From positions 26,760,003 to 26,824,002 of the forward strand of contig NC_079415.1 in the NCBI RefSeq assembly GCF_026213295.1: a stretch of 64,000 bases of DNA. Reading direction: 5' to 3'. Source of the DNA: Gadus chalcogrammus (lineage: Eukaryota > Chordata > Actinopteri > Gadiformes > Gadidae). A model generated the notes under the pieces. That model ran no database searches. It was not told the DNA's origin and was given only the letters and a program-made list of their open reading frames with translations. The translations under genes and the position numbers were made by a program. Of this stretch, positions 35,125 to 45,345 are shown one piece after another (within the stretch, counting starts at the first letter, position 1; every line of letters begins with the position of its first letter).

Positions 35125-35770
35125 TGTAACACCCCTTGCCCACTGCATCCGTCCGTTTACGGACCTCATTGACTTTGCATTGGGCGATCCCGAAATGCAT
35201 TGTGTGTCCGTCGGCTCCGTCTCTTGCGTTCAGAGGTTGAGAAAATGTTAACGCCCCGTGCCCACTACCTCCTTCAGTCAACGGAGGTGGGAAGGCGTTG
35301 CTGACTGATGGGGGAGTAGTCTTTGCAGAGGCATCCGTCAGCCAATCAACTCGCTTCGCCGGGTTCTTCCCGCTACTTCCTGCTTGTTGCGATGCAAGAT
35401 GACCCGCTTTCCCGCTTTCCAGTATCGTCAGAGCCCGAGTCGCGTCACAGTGCTTAAATTTGCAGACGCGATCTGATTGGATGACGGATCCGTCGCTGCC
35501 GAAAAAGTTGAACATTTTTCAACTTCTTGACTGAGCCGAAGGCTCCAACGGATCGGACGGATCCACAATGCATTGCGCGTCCATCCCCATTAAAGTCAAT
35601 GGGGATCACGCAACGGACGGAGGTAGTGGGCACGGGGCTTAACTTTTCAGGCTGCGACGGATCCGTCAGCCAATCAGATCATGTCTCCGTCGGCAAATAC
35701 CTCTCCCCCATCCGTCAGACACGCCTTCCGTGGTCCGTTGACGGACGGATGCAGTGGGCAAGCTGCGTAA
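35125..35770. mobile_element. MITE, outer copy, carrying a same-family insertion
   Basis: Left end ...CCTTGCCCACTGCATCCGTCCGT pairs with the right end ACGGACGGATGCAGTGGGCA. The left interior (AATGCATTGTGTGTCCGTC) matches the inverted right side of the nested element, and its right interior matches the nested left side. It has no frame. Ends are approximate. Confidence 0.65.
35252..35638. mobile_element. Nested MITE with TTAA target duplication
   Basis: It starts (C)GCCCCGTGCCCACTACCTCC and ends GGAGGTAGTGGGCACGGGGC. TTAA flanks it at 35248-35251 and 35639-35642, the target used by piggyBac and Kolobok. It belongs to the same family as the outer copy, in opposite orientation. Confidence 0.72.
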
Positions 35771-36285
35771 GTGGGCTGTATGGGCTCATGTGTGACACTT
35801 TTAATTGCAATCTGATACAGAAGGTCTGTTTTTGAGTATATATTTATCAAGCTTTTTAGAGTAGGACGGCTAATCTAGAATCTCAAGTTAGTTAAATGTG
35901 TGTGTGTGGGGGGGTTGTAGGTTGTGTTTGTGTGTGCGCGTTCCCCAAAATGCATCTGAATGGCCCTTGGCTGTGATCCTCTGTGTATCCTACAAGCTTA
36001 AATATTATGGGAAATATTTTAATATTTTAGTGGAACACACCCTTAACTTGGCCCCTTTGAGAGCCCTCAGGTTGTGTGCGGGGCGGGGGTCTTGGGGGGG
36101 GGGTCATTTAGGTCCAGCAGCCTGGGTGATACAGTACTTTCAATTTAGAATGCAGACTTCTTAATACCTGTAAGCCCAAGCTTAGCCAGGGACCGGGAGA
36201 TAGGCCCCTCCCTGTCATGCCGTTTCAATATTAAGGTAAACGGCTGTCGACTCTATCCCCCCTGCCCACGTTTTCTTCATACATA
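35771..36285. other. Non-coding left flank of the gypsy
   Basis: Contains short GT and G runs (35895-35915, 36080-36102). It ends TTCTTCATACATA; the last CATA is one half of the gypsy target duplication. Confidence 0.5.
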
Positions 36286-36988
36286 TGTGGTGAACCTCAG
36301 TAGGGGTTGCGAATGCAACCCCATCTAAGCTCCTCCCCCTGCACCCAGGTGCAGATAAAAGGGCCAAGATGGCTGAACTCAGCCTCTGTTGGTTGCCTCC
36401 TAGGGTGGTGAGTAGGGTCCCCGCTTTCTAATAGTTGTGAGTTCACATTTGAACTTTTATTAATCAGTGTCTCTTGTTTTTAGGATCCCCTGCTGCTGTT
36501 TTGTATGGTTTTAGTTCTGGTTTGCTGTGCTGTTTTGTATGGTTTTAGTTCTGGTTAGATGTGTTGTTTTGTATGGTTTTAGTTCTGGTTAGCTGTGTTA
36601 TTTTGTATGGTTTTAGTTGTTCTGGTTAGCTGTGCTGTTTTGTTTTGGTTGCTTTGGTTCAGTTTGCTTTTGTGTTATTTTCCCTTTTCTGTTTCATTGT
36701 TTGACCTTTTGATTTGCTGGGTTACATAACCCCTGTTTTGCTGTTTGGTTTGGTTTGCTTTTGCTCCTTTTTTCTTTATTTAGTTATTGTAATAAAAACG
36801 GTTAATATAGTTGTCTCTGCCTCTTTAGTTTTTGAACCTGTGTCCTTATTATTTCTGTAATATCGTAGTTTAACTTTCTTTGTTCTATATTTCCTGGGGT
36901 GTAATTCCCCAGGTTGCGTTGTCGGACCCTCTTTAGTTATTTCCCCCTCCCCTCGTTAATATTGACTGTTACACTGAGCTCCGCCACA
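36286..36988 (+). repeat. Gypsy 5' LTR (uninterrupted)
   Basis: The 703-bp LTR shows a GGGGTTGCGAATGCAACCCC hairpin at 36303, a TATA-like AGATAAAAGG at 36352, CAAGATGGCTG just after it, and four to five copies of a ~28-bp unit (TTTTGTATGGTTTTAGTTCTGG) at 36497-36630. AATAAA is at 36791. Unit number and several bases differ from the 3' LTR, so this insertion is older than the BEL one. Confidence 0.88.
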
Positions 36989-36991
36989 TCT

Positions 36992-37009
36992 TGGCGTTGT
37001 CGGCAGGAT
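36992..37009 (+). promoter_or_regulatory. Gypsy primer-binding site (putative)
   Basis: TGGCGTTGTCGGCAGGAT starts three bases after the LTR with the expected TGG. I cannot name the primer tRNA. The same TGGCGTTGTCGG core also occurs inside the 3' LTR at 52978-52989. Confidence 0.5.
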
Positions 37010-37143
37010 TAATTTCAGGCAGAGACTTGTAGTTTTCATTTTTTTTCCACAACCCAATTGATTTGTACGTAGTTTGTTAGGGTTTATTATTTCTACAAAA
37101 CAGCAGCAGGTGCCGGGCAGTTCCTGGCACGGACAGTTTCCTC

Positions 37144-38774
37144 ATGGCGGAGGAGGTCGCCCAATTAAGGGACTTGGTCACTCAGCTGCAAGCGGAGAAT
37201 CAACACATGCGTCAAGAGCGAGAGGCTAACCTGCCTTAGCCCAACCTGGACGCTCTTCAGCTCCTACAGTAACTGAGAGACTGATTCATTTCCCCAGAGA
37301 CCGGAAATGCCCATTCTTTCGGGGCAGGACAGGACTAATCATTGGGGAGTGGATTGAAGAGGTCCACGCCTGCGTACGAGCTCGTCACCTGTCTCCAGCG
37401 GACCAAGCGCTCTTCATCTATGATCACCTGGAGGGAGAAGCAAGAGAAGAAATTAAATATCGGTCCCCAGAAGAAAGGGCAGATCCAGATAAGGTTCTGC
37501 TTATATTAAAATAACTCTTTGGGTGTACAAAATCATATGCGTCTCTGCAGGAAGACTTATTTTCCAAGAAGCAACAAGATGATGAAACGTTACAAGAGTT
37601 CTCGCATGCATTAATGTGTTTGATGGAGAAGGTGGTACAAAAATCCCCTCATGGTTCACTAAATAGGGAGGTGTTGTTGAGAGATCAATTTGTTGAACAT
37701 GTGTTTGATTGTTCCCTTCGCAGAGAACTAAAGCAGTTTGTCCGGGGCCACCCTACCGCCACCTTGATAGAGGTCCGTACTGAGGCTATCAGATGGGAAC
37801 AAGAAGGGATGCCTGGGGGTGCAAGGGGCAGAAGCTATTCTGTTCCCAGTGCAATTGGTTACCAGCAAACTGTACAAGGTAATCAGTCCAAGCACCAGGG
37901 GGCAGGTAACTCATCCTTCAGTTCTGAGTTGAGTGAACTGAAGGAAATCCTCCGCAACCAGCAAGAGCAACTGATCCACCTCACGAAGGGCCTTACAGCC
38001 CTTAAGGAAGGCCCTAAAACTCAGTCAGGGCATGGTAAGAGAACGGTGATCTGTATGAGATGTCAAAAACCAGGTCACTTTGCTAGGGAGTGTAGAGAGG
38101 ATTATGCAGCTATACAGCCCCAGCAAGCTCCTGCTGCCACACAACCCATGTCCCGCCCCAGAAATCAGGGAAACTTTCAAAGTTCAGGTGGGGGCTCATC
38201 TGGCTCCAATGTTGCTGCTAGTCATGAAAGATTGGTTTCTGCATGTCCAAATATTGCTGTACTTATGGGAGGGGTGCAGGTTCCTTGCTTAGTGGACACT
38301 GGATCAATGGTGTCTACGATAACCGAGAGTTTCTTTTTGCAGCATTTTGAGCCCTGGGGCCTAGAAAAACTTCAGTCTTGTAATTGGCTCAGATTAAGTG
38401 CTGCAAATGGGTTAGCAATTCCATATGTGGGTTATCTAGAATTAGACGTAGAGCTTTGTGGAAAAACTGTTAAAAGACGGGGGGTGTTGGTTGTCAGAAA
38501 CACTCTACATAGTGTAGCCTTAGTCCCTGGTGTACTGGGAATGAACATCATCAAAGAATGTTACGGGGAGTTGTTTGTGCAACATGGGCCTGCCCTCTTT
38601 GACTTGCCTTCTGTGTTACAGGCCCCCACACCCATTCAGCAGGCTCTTCAGCAGTGTCATTGGGTCCAAACGAAAGCCCCTCCTGAACGTTCAGGTTGTG
38701 TAGAGGTAAAAAGGGGAAGGGTTTGCAGAGTCCCAGGGGGTACTATGAAAATGGTGGCAGCCACAGGTCCCTAA
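37144..38774 (+). pseudogene. Gypsy gag and protease, disrupted
   Basis: ATG 37144 begins MAEEVAQLRDLVTQLQAEN, a coiled-coil start typical of this gag family. TAG 37237-37239 and a frameshift follow, and another stop falls near 37512. From 37614 the frame is open for 386 residues: capsid-like segment (LLRDQFVEHVFDCSLRRELK), zinc knuckle CMRCQKPGHFARECRE (CX2CX4HX4C, about 38051-38098), and an aspartic protease with CLVDTGSMVS at ~38284. The frame ends at TAA 38772-38774. Gag packages the RNA; protease cuts the polyprotein. Confidence 0.85.
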
Positions 38775-38899
38775 CATTTGGCCGATCAGATTTTGTTTGA
38801 GCCCAGCAGCAGTGGCTTGCCTGCAGGGCTATTAGCTTCTCCTGCCCTGGTTCACATGGTTAAAGGTACTGTATATATTCCCATTGTCAATGTGGGGAC

Positions 38900-40590
38900 C
38901 CAGTGTCTTGTACTATAACCCAATACCATTCTAGGTACTGTTAGTGAAGCTCACTTTGCCAACTCACCTGATAACTTTGTGGAGGAGGGGGTCGCTGCAG
39001 TTGATTTAACAGCACTCACTCAGGACGAGCAGTGTCAAGTTAGGCTGCTACTGCAGAAATACAGTGGTATATTTTCAGCCTATGAGGGAGATTTAGGTTG
39101 TACTAACCTAATTTCTCACGATATTCCACTACTAGATGACGTGCCAGCGATATCGGCGTATCCCACCTTCAGAGTATGAGTCGGCAAAAGCCCACATTCG
39201 CCAACTTCTGGATGCACAGGTCATCAGAGAAAGTAGCAGCCCCTTTGCCTCTCCCATTGTGCTGGTGAAAAAGAAAGACGGCAGCCTTCGGTTGTGTGTG
39301 GACTACCGGCTTTTGAACGGCAAGACTCGCAAGGATGCGTTCCCCTTGCCCCGTATTGAAGAATCCCTTGATGCATTATCAGGGGCCCAATGGTTCTCCA
39401 CATTGGACCTGGCTGCTGGGTACCATCAAGTACCTGTCACAGAGAGGGACAAGGCAAAGACGGCATTCTGTACCCCTTTTGGGTTGTTTGAGTGGAACCG
39501 GATGCCTTTTGGTTTGTGCAACGCCCCAAGCACTTTCCAAAGATTGATGGAGAGGATCTTTGGGGACCAACATGGTCAGTCATTATTGTTGTATTTGGAT
39601 GATGTTGTTTTTTCTGCCACTGTGACAGAACATATTCAACGCATGGATGCTGTGTTGGGTCGCCTACAGCAAGAAGGACGGAAAGCCAAGTTGGAGAAGT
39701 TCTCCTTCAGACGAGAGGTGAACTACCTAGGTCACATCATTTCTAGAGAAGGTGTAGCCACTGATCCTGGCAAAATCGAGGCTGTTGCAGGGTGGCCAAG
39801 ACCTAACCATGTGTCAGAGCTGCGCTCTTTTCTAGGATTTGCCAGCTACTACAGACGTTTTGTGGAGGAGTTTGCAAAGCTGGCAGCCCCTTTACATCGC
39901 CTGGTAGCTCAACTCACTGGCACCAAAGCCCGGAAACCATTAGGTGGAAGCCTTCATGTTGCATGGACAGAGGAGTGTGAGCAGAGCTTCGAGCGGCTGA
40001 AGAAAAGGTTGGTGTCAACTCCAGTCCTGGCCTATGCTAACTTTTCATCACCCTTCATCTTGGAGGTTGATGCCAGCTACAACGGACTGGGTGCTGTACT
40101 GTCCCAAGAACAGCAGGGAAAGGTCAGACCTATTGCCTACGCAAGCCGTGGTCTTAAGCCAACAGAACGCAACATGACAAACTACAGCTCCATGAAATTG
40201 GAATTTCTCGCCCTTGAATGGGCTATGACTGAAAAATTCCGGGACTATCTATTGGGACAGAAGTGTGTGGTGTATACAGACAATAATCCCCTCAGCCACC
40301 TGTCCACAGCCAAGCTGGGTGCTACCGAGCACCGTTGGGCTGCACAGTTGGCTTCCTTTGACTTTTCCATCAAATACAGGCCCGGTAAAAGCAACAAGAA
40401 TGCAGATGCACTTTCCAGGCAACATCCACCAAGCATTCAAGCATCGGAGTATGTAGCTTCAGGCACATCAGTCCCGGAATTGCTACAACAGGTTGTTGTG
40501 GAGAATCGAGTGACCCAGGCTTCTGTTTCAGCTTTCCCTTGCTACTCCCCCCCCCTGACTTGCATGGCTTACAGGAAGCTGATCCAGTAA
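38900..40590 (+). pseudogene. Gypsy reverse transcriptase and RNase H
   Basis: From ~38976 a linker (VDLTALTQDEQCQVRLLLQK) leads to the RT, open at 39136-40590 after a frameshift near 39170. RT blocks in order: SPIVLVKKKDGSLRLCVDYR, WFSTLDLAAGYHQV, RMPFGLCNAPSTFQRLM, catalytic LLLYLDDVV (YLDD 39592-39603), YLGHIIS and LRSFLGFASYYRRFV. RNase H follows with ILEVDASYNGLGAVLSQ, MKLEFLALEWA and VVYTDNNPLSHL, ending at DALSRQ. All catalytic blocks of both domains are present, making this the best-kept coding stretch in the window. The conserved region continues into integrase in another frame. Confidence 0.9.
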
Positions 40591-42136
40591 TCCGAGAGTT
40601 CCCGACGTTTTGGACCAGAAAGAGGGCCCCGGATGCAGCTGAGCGAACGACTTCCAAAGAAGTCCTGGTGCTGATCAAACAGTGGGACCGGCTGGTGGAG
40701 CAAGGAGGGGTGCTCTATCGCCGTGTCACCATCCCTAGAGGAGATGAAGTGCTCCAGTTAGTACTCCCTACATCGCTCAAGACACAGGTACTTCAGCAGT
40801 TGCACAATGAACATGGGCACCAAGGTGTTGAGCGAATAACAGAGCTGGACCGAGCGGTGCCATTGGCCGGGGATGCACCACGACATCAAGCAATGGTGTC
40901 GGGAATGTGAACGCTGCCAGGTATCCAAACACACTCAACCTACTGCCTGTGCTTATATGGGTCACTTGCTTGCTTCACGTCCAAACCAGATCCTGGCCAT
41001 CGATTTCACCATCCTGGAGCCTTCGAAGAATGGGGCAGAGAACATCCTGGTCATGACCGATGTCTTTTCGAAGTATACACGAGCCATCCCAACCCATGAC
41101 CAGCGAGCATCCACAGTGGCCAGAGTATTGGTTAATGAGTGGTTCTGCAGGTTCGGTGTGCCTGGTCGCCTCCACTCTGACCAGGGCAGGAACTTTGAAA
41201 GCAACCTCATCCAGCAGCTCTGCCAGATGTACGGCATTGAGTAGAGCCGCACCACACCCTACCATCCAGCTGGAAATGGTCGATGTGAGAGGTTCAACCG
41301 CACCTTACACAACCTTCTCCGCACTCTAACCATCACCAAAAAGAGACTGGTCCAGCTACCTGCCCCAAGTGACCTTTGCATACAATACAACAGCACATCA
41401 GTCGCCTGGTGAGTCTCCGTTTTTCCTGATGTTTGGCCAAGACCCACAATTACCTGTTGATTTTCTGTTGGACAGAGTACCTGAACCTGTACCTGGCCAC
41501 CCCCATGATTGAATCGTGGAACACCAGACACGGCTGCGACATGCTTTTGAGAGTACAACCAGGCATCTGGAAGCTGCAGCTGCCCGGCGGAAGGAACACT
41601 ATGAAAGGCATGTTCGTGATGTCCCACTGCAAGAAGGTCAGCTGGTCTTCCTCAAAGACACCAGTGTAAGGGGCCGTCACAAAATTCAAGACATCTGGAG
41701 CTCAACAGTGTATAAAGTACTGAAGGCCCCTGGCATGGGAGGGTCTGTGTATACTGTGGCTCCGGTGCATAACCCCCAGCAGTTAAAGCATGTTCATCGT
41801 TCTCTCATAAAAGGCAAAGTGGAATGTGCTGCTAATTGTCCCCCCAGTGAACCCCCTGAACAGATGGGATCCATCTCAGCAGATGAGTCATCGTTTGATA
41901 GCGACTGGGCTGTAGTGACCTCTGAACCCATGGCTGTCCCAAGAAACCACCTACCAGCGCGGCCTGTCATCAGCACCCTCTCACCAAACCAAACTCGTGC
42001 TGTTGCTACATCTCAGCCAAGCGAAGGCCCAGCGTATTCAACTAGCACTGAAATTCCAAGCACCAGTGAGGCCTCCCTGAGAAGAACTACCCGTCCAACC
42101 GCAGGCAGACACCCAAACCTTCACCATCTTCCTCAG
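40591..42136 (+). pseudogene. Gypsy integrase, broken, cut by BEL
   Basis: The zinc-binding domain (HNEHGHQGVERI; CRECERCQVSKH), core aspartates (AIDFTILEP; LHSDQGRNFES) and glutamate ([12 protein letters not shown]) are all readable, but over several frames: a frameshift near 40860, TAG 41242-41244 and shifts near 41340 and 41510. The C-terminal part (EHYERHVRDVPLQEGQLVFL, VHRSLIKGK) and a Ser/Pro-rich tail run to 42136, where BEL has inserted. The same frame resumes at 48638. Confidence 0.85.
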
Positions 42137-43212
42137 TGTTCTGAAGGTTTGCATATGTTAATATTGTCGTCCCTTTAATTGCATATAAGGGCAATTATAG
42201 TTCATACTTGCTGGGATTAAATGTGCATTTTATCTGTTGTGTACTAATTGATTTTATGTTAATGGGGTATTGTATTACTCATTTCTTTGTTTGCCCTTTT
42301 ATTATGTCAGTTCGGGCATGTTGTGTATTGTTCGTAATGAGACCTATCTGCGCGGAGTGATTTAGTCCACGGGTGATACGGTCACTCGCGCAGTCAATTA
42401 TCAGTCTCGCGTAGGCGGCCACGAGGGAAGGGTTCGTTGTATTGTAACCAGCAGTTGGAAACCGCACGGTGCGGACGTAAAGCCAAAATATAGCGAATTA
42501 GAGTATTCGTGGTGTTTCGTGCTGTCGGCAGCACGGTGTATCGGCAGACAGAGATGCGTTTGCCGTCCGTTCGCCCGCTAGCGTTTCTCGTGGAGAAGAG
42601 CTAGCGGAGAGCTAAGCGAAGAGCTAGGCTATCCAGGAGCACGTGCTCGCAGCCTAGTCGCCAGAGGGACCCAGGAAGAGGCTGGTCTCCCTCGATCCAG
42701 ACGAGGTTCGTGAGGCGGGTTCAAGCCCCCTACCAGGCAGCACCGCCGATCTTCACCCCAACTACAAGGGAGGTGTCCCCCCTCTCCAACGCCCCCCTTT
42801 GTATCCGGCAGTTTCAACTCACCCCTCTCCCCTCCCCCACTCCAAGTGCACCAACGACCCAGCGGCGCCGCACTACGAGCACGAGGACATTCGTTAGGCC
42901 CACCGAGGGACCTCAGGTCGGACTGTCTGCGTGTGTGTGTGCTGTGTGATTGGGTTAAAGGGAGGGTACAGCATTGGGGAGGTAGAGTGTGAGTGTGTAT
43001 TGAAGTGTTTATATGTCAATGTGTTTAATGTGTATATCTAGGGTAGTTTATTGTCTGTATTAAATTGTTAAACGTAGCTTTGGTCTCCTCTCACTCTTAG
43101 CTAAATATGTACACAGGTTTAGATATTATTTGGTTATAGATTACATGAGTCAGATTACATCCCTTTGGAAATTATACAGTCCTTTATAGGCTCCGGTACT
43201 TCCTTCAGTACA
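42137..43212 (+). repeat. BEL/Pao 5' LTR
   Basis: Starts TGTTCTGAAGG, ends CTTCAGTACA. The TGGTCCTTCGAACCGGAA at 43218-43235, shortly after the LTR, starts with TGG and is the probable primer-binding site. Confidence 0.9.
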
Positions 43213-43257
43213 TTTAATGGTCCTTCGAACCGGAATAGTTGTATGTAATCAGGCACA

Positions 43258-44216
43258 ATGTCTCAAAAGAGTGAGGGAGACGACGTAAGCCCCCCCTAGA
43301 TGTAAGCCCCGCCCCCACCCCCTCCCTAGAATCACTTACACAACGTTCTGTTAGAGAACGCAGGCCACCCGCAAAACTACATGACTATCACCTGGGCACG
43401 CCAGAGCTTGATAGCCCCACTAGTGTGGATGACAACCAACCCCAGGCAGTAGAGGGCGCTACTGCCACGCCAGAGTCAGAGTTGTTCACGCGACCTAGTT
43501 TACACCCCCCTTCCCCGCTACTAAAAGCCTCAGAAGAGACAGTGAAAGTAGTGAGCCCGCGGCTGATAGCAGCCAAGCCGCCGCTATCAGAAACCTACAG
43601 CCAAGGCGAGTCGGAGGTCCCACTGAGCAGGACCGACCCCCAGGCCTTCCAACCGGGTGAGTTCTTCATCGACCCCCCTCTCCAAGGCAGGCCCCGTGAC
43701 CAGAGGTCTCGTCTATCCCGTAGCCGGCGGGGCAGCGTCCACGGCAGCCGGACAGGTAGTCAGCGTAGCGGCTACTCAGAACGATTGAGCGTTGGGAGTG
43801 CACTCTCCGAGAGGCTAATCCAGCAGTTGGTTGATAGCCAGGAGCACCAGCGCCAGGACGCTCTCGCCAGAGAGGAGCACCAGCGCCAGGACGCTTCTCG
43901 CCAGAGAGGAGCACCAGCGCCAGGACGCTCTCGCCAGAGAAGAGAACCAGCGCCAGGACGCTCTCGCCAGAGAAGAGCACCTGCAACAAGAAGCCCGTGG
44001 TGACAAAGAGCGTTGGGAGCGTCAAGCCCAGGCTACCGCAGAGGCACTACAACGGGCGGCCACACAGAACCTAGAACTCGCTAAGCTAGCTCTCTCTCGC
44101 CAACCAGAGTGCACTATCACCGGCCAGATATCACGAACACCCACCAATGCTAGCCCCCCTAATCCAAGCAGGAGGACGACCGGCACCATCTTGAGTAGCA
44201 CCCGGGAGTTGTAACC
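43258..44216 (+). pseudogene. BEL/Pao gag with 33-bp tandem repeats
   Basis: ATG 43258 (MSQKSEGDDVSPP) hits a stop after a C run near 43300. The main frame resumes by 43425 (DDNQPQAVEGATATPESELF). It has a Ser/Arg-rich stretch (RSRLSRSRRGSVHGSRTGS) and then about four 33-bp repeats at 43843-43975 encoding HQRQDALAREE, a charged coiled-coil. Unit two has one extra base near 43895, shifting the frame; the other frame runs to TAA 44212-44214. No capsid zinc knuckle is visible, so the 3' part of gag is missing or deleted. Confidence 0.65.
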
Positions 44217-44238
44217 ACGCACTGGGCCTACGTAGTAG

Positions 44239-45345
44239 GTGCGACCCTCCTCTGTCTCAGCGGATGGGTCCTGGGTTGTCTCCCTGGTCTCTGGTTTATC
44301 CCTTCTGTCATTGACACTACTGCGAAAGGAACCTATGCCAACCTTCCGTGTGTCACGTGAAGTAGCCATGCCCTGCCTGCGAAGCACGGAGAAGAGACTG
44401 GGTAGGGACCCGGAGACTGCAGCTGCTTACGCTGAAGAGATGACAAAGCTAGTCGAGTCAGGGCTTGTCCGGAAATTGGAACCCGCGGAGGAGGAAGCTA
44501 GCGCAGAGTCATGGTACCTCCCACACCATAATGTGAAGCACAATGGAAAGAATCGGGTCGTATTCAACTGCAGCTTCCAAGTCCGCGAGCAGAACCTGAA
44601 CAAGCACCTTCTCCCAGGCCCGACTCTGACCCCTTCCTTACTCGGAGTCATGGTGCGCTTTCGTCGGCAGCAGACTGCAATCAGCGGAGATATACGCTGC
44701 ATGTTCCACCAGGTCCTGCTGTTGGACGAGGACAAGCCCCTTATGAGATTTGTGTGGCGTGAGAACCCCAGCGACCCCCCCTCTACCTACCAGTGGGAGG
44801 TACTCCCGTTTGGCACCACCTGCAGCCCGTGCTGGGCAACCTACGCCATGCAGGCCCATGTGATGGAAGGAACCGTACCCGAGGGGGTAGCTGATGTATT
44901 CCTGCACAGTTTCTATGTGGATAACTGCCTCCACAGCACTGAGACGCCGGAGGAGGCACGTCGCTTGGTTCGCGACCTGCGTTCCCACCTGGCTACTGCT
45001 GGCTTCGACGTCCGCCAGTGGGCAAGCAATGACCCTGAGGTCTTGAGGGACCTCCCAGCCGAGGCAAAGTCCGACAGCAGCGAAACCTGGGTCACTCAGT
45101 CGAGTGACGACGCGCATGAAATGACGCTGGGCCTCCTCTGGAGTTTCAAAACGCACAGACTGTGTTACCGGCATAAGGAGATAGAGCCCCGCAAATACAT
45201 CACAATGCGGGCGATCTACCGGACACTAGCCAGACAGTACGACCCCCTGGGATATATCAATCCATACACAACCCGCGCCAAGGTGCTCGTAAGGGAGTTG
45301 TGGACCGAAAAGAGGGGGTGGGACGACCCCCTCCCGGAGTCACTC
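44239..45345 (+). pseudogene. BEL/Pao reverse transcriptase
   Basis: The frame carries the Pao-type RT: KRLGRDPETAAAYAEEMTKL, WYLPHHNVKHNGKNRVVFNC, LLGVMVRFRRQQTAISGDI (first catalytic aspartate), WEVLPFGTTCSPCWATYAM, and the catalytic box as FYVDNCL (YVDN at 44914-44925; I recall YVDN in other vertebrate BEL elements). The DPLGYINPYTTRAKVLVREL block follows. No protease lies upstream. The frame leaves phase at about 45350. Confidence 0.85.

Noticed and set aside
43843..43990. Regular 33-bp repeats as a possible CRISPR array
   Set aside because: Units are contiguous, coding and without spacers; the genome is a fish.
44914..44925. YVDN instead of YVDD in the BEL RT as a disabling mutation
   Set aside because: I recall YVDN in other vertebrate BEL elements, so it is probably the family state.
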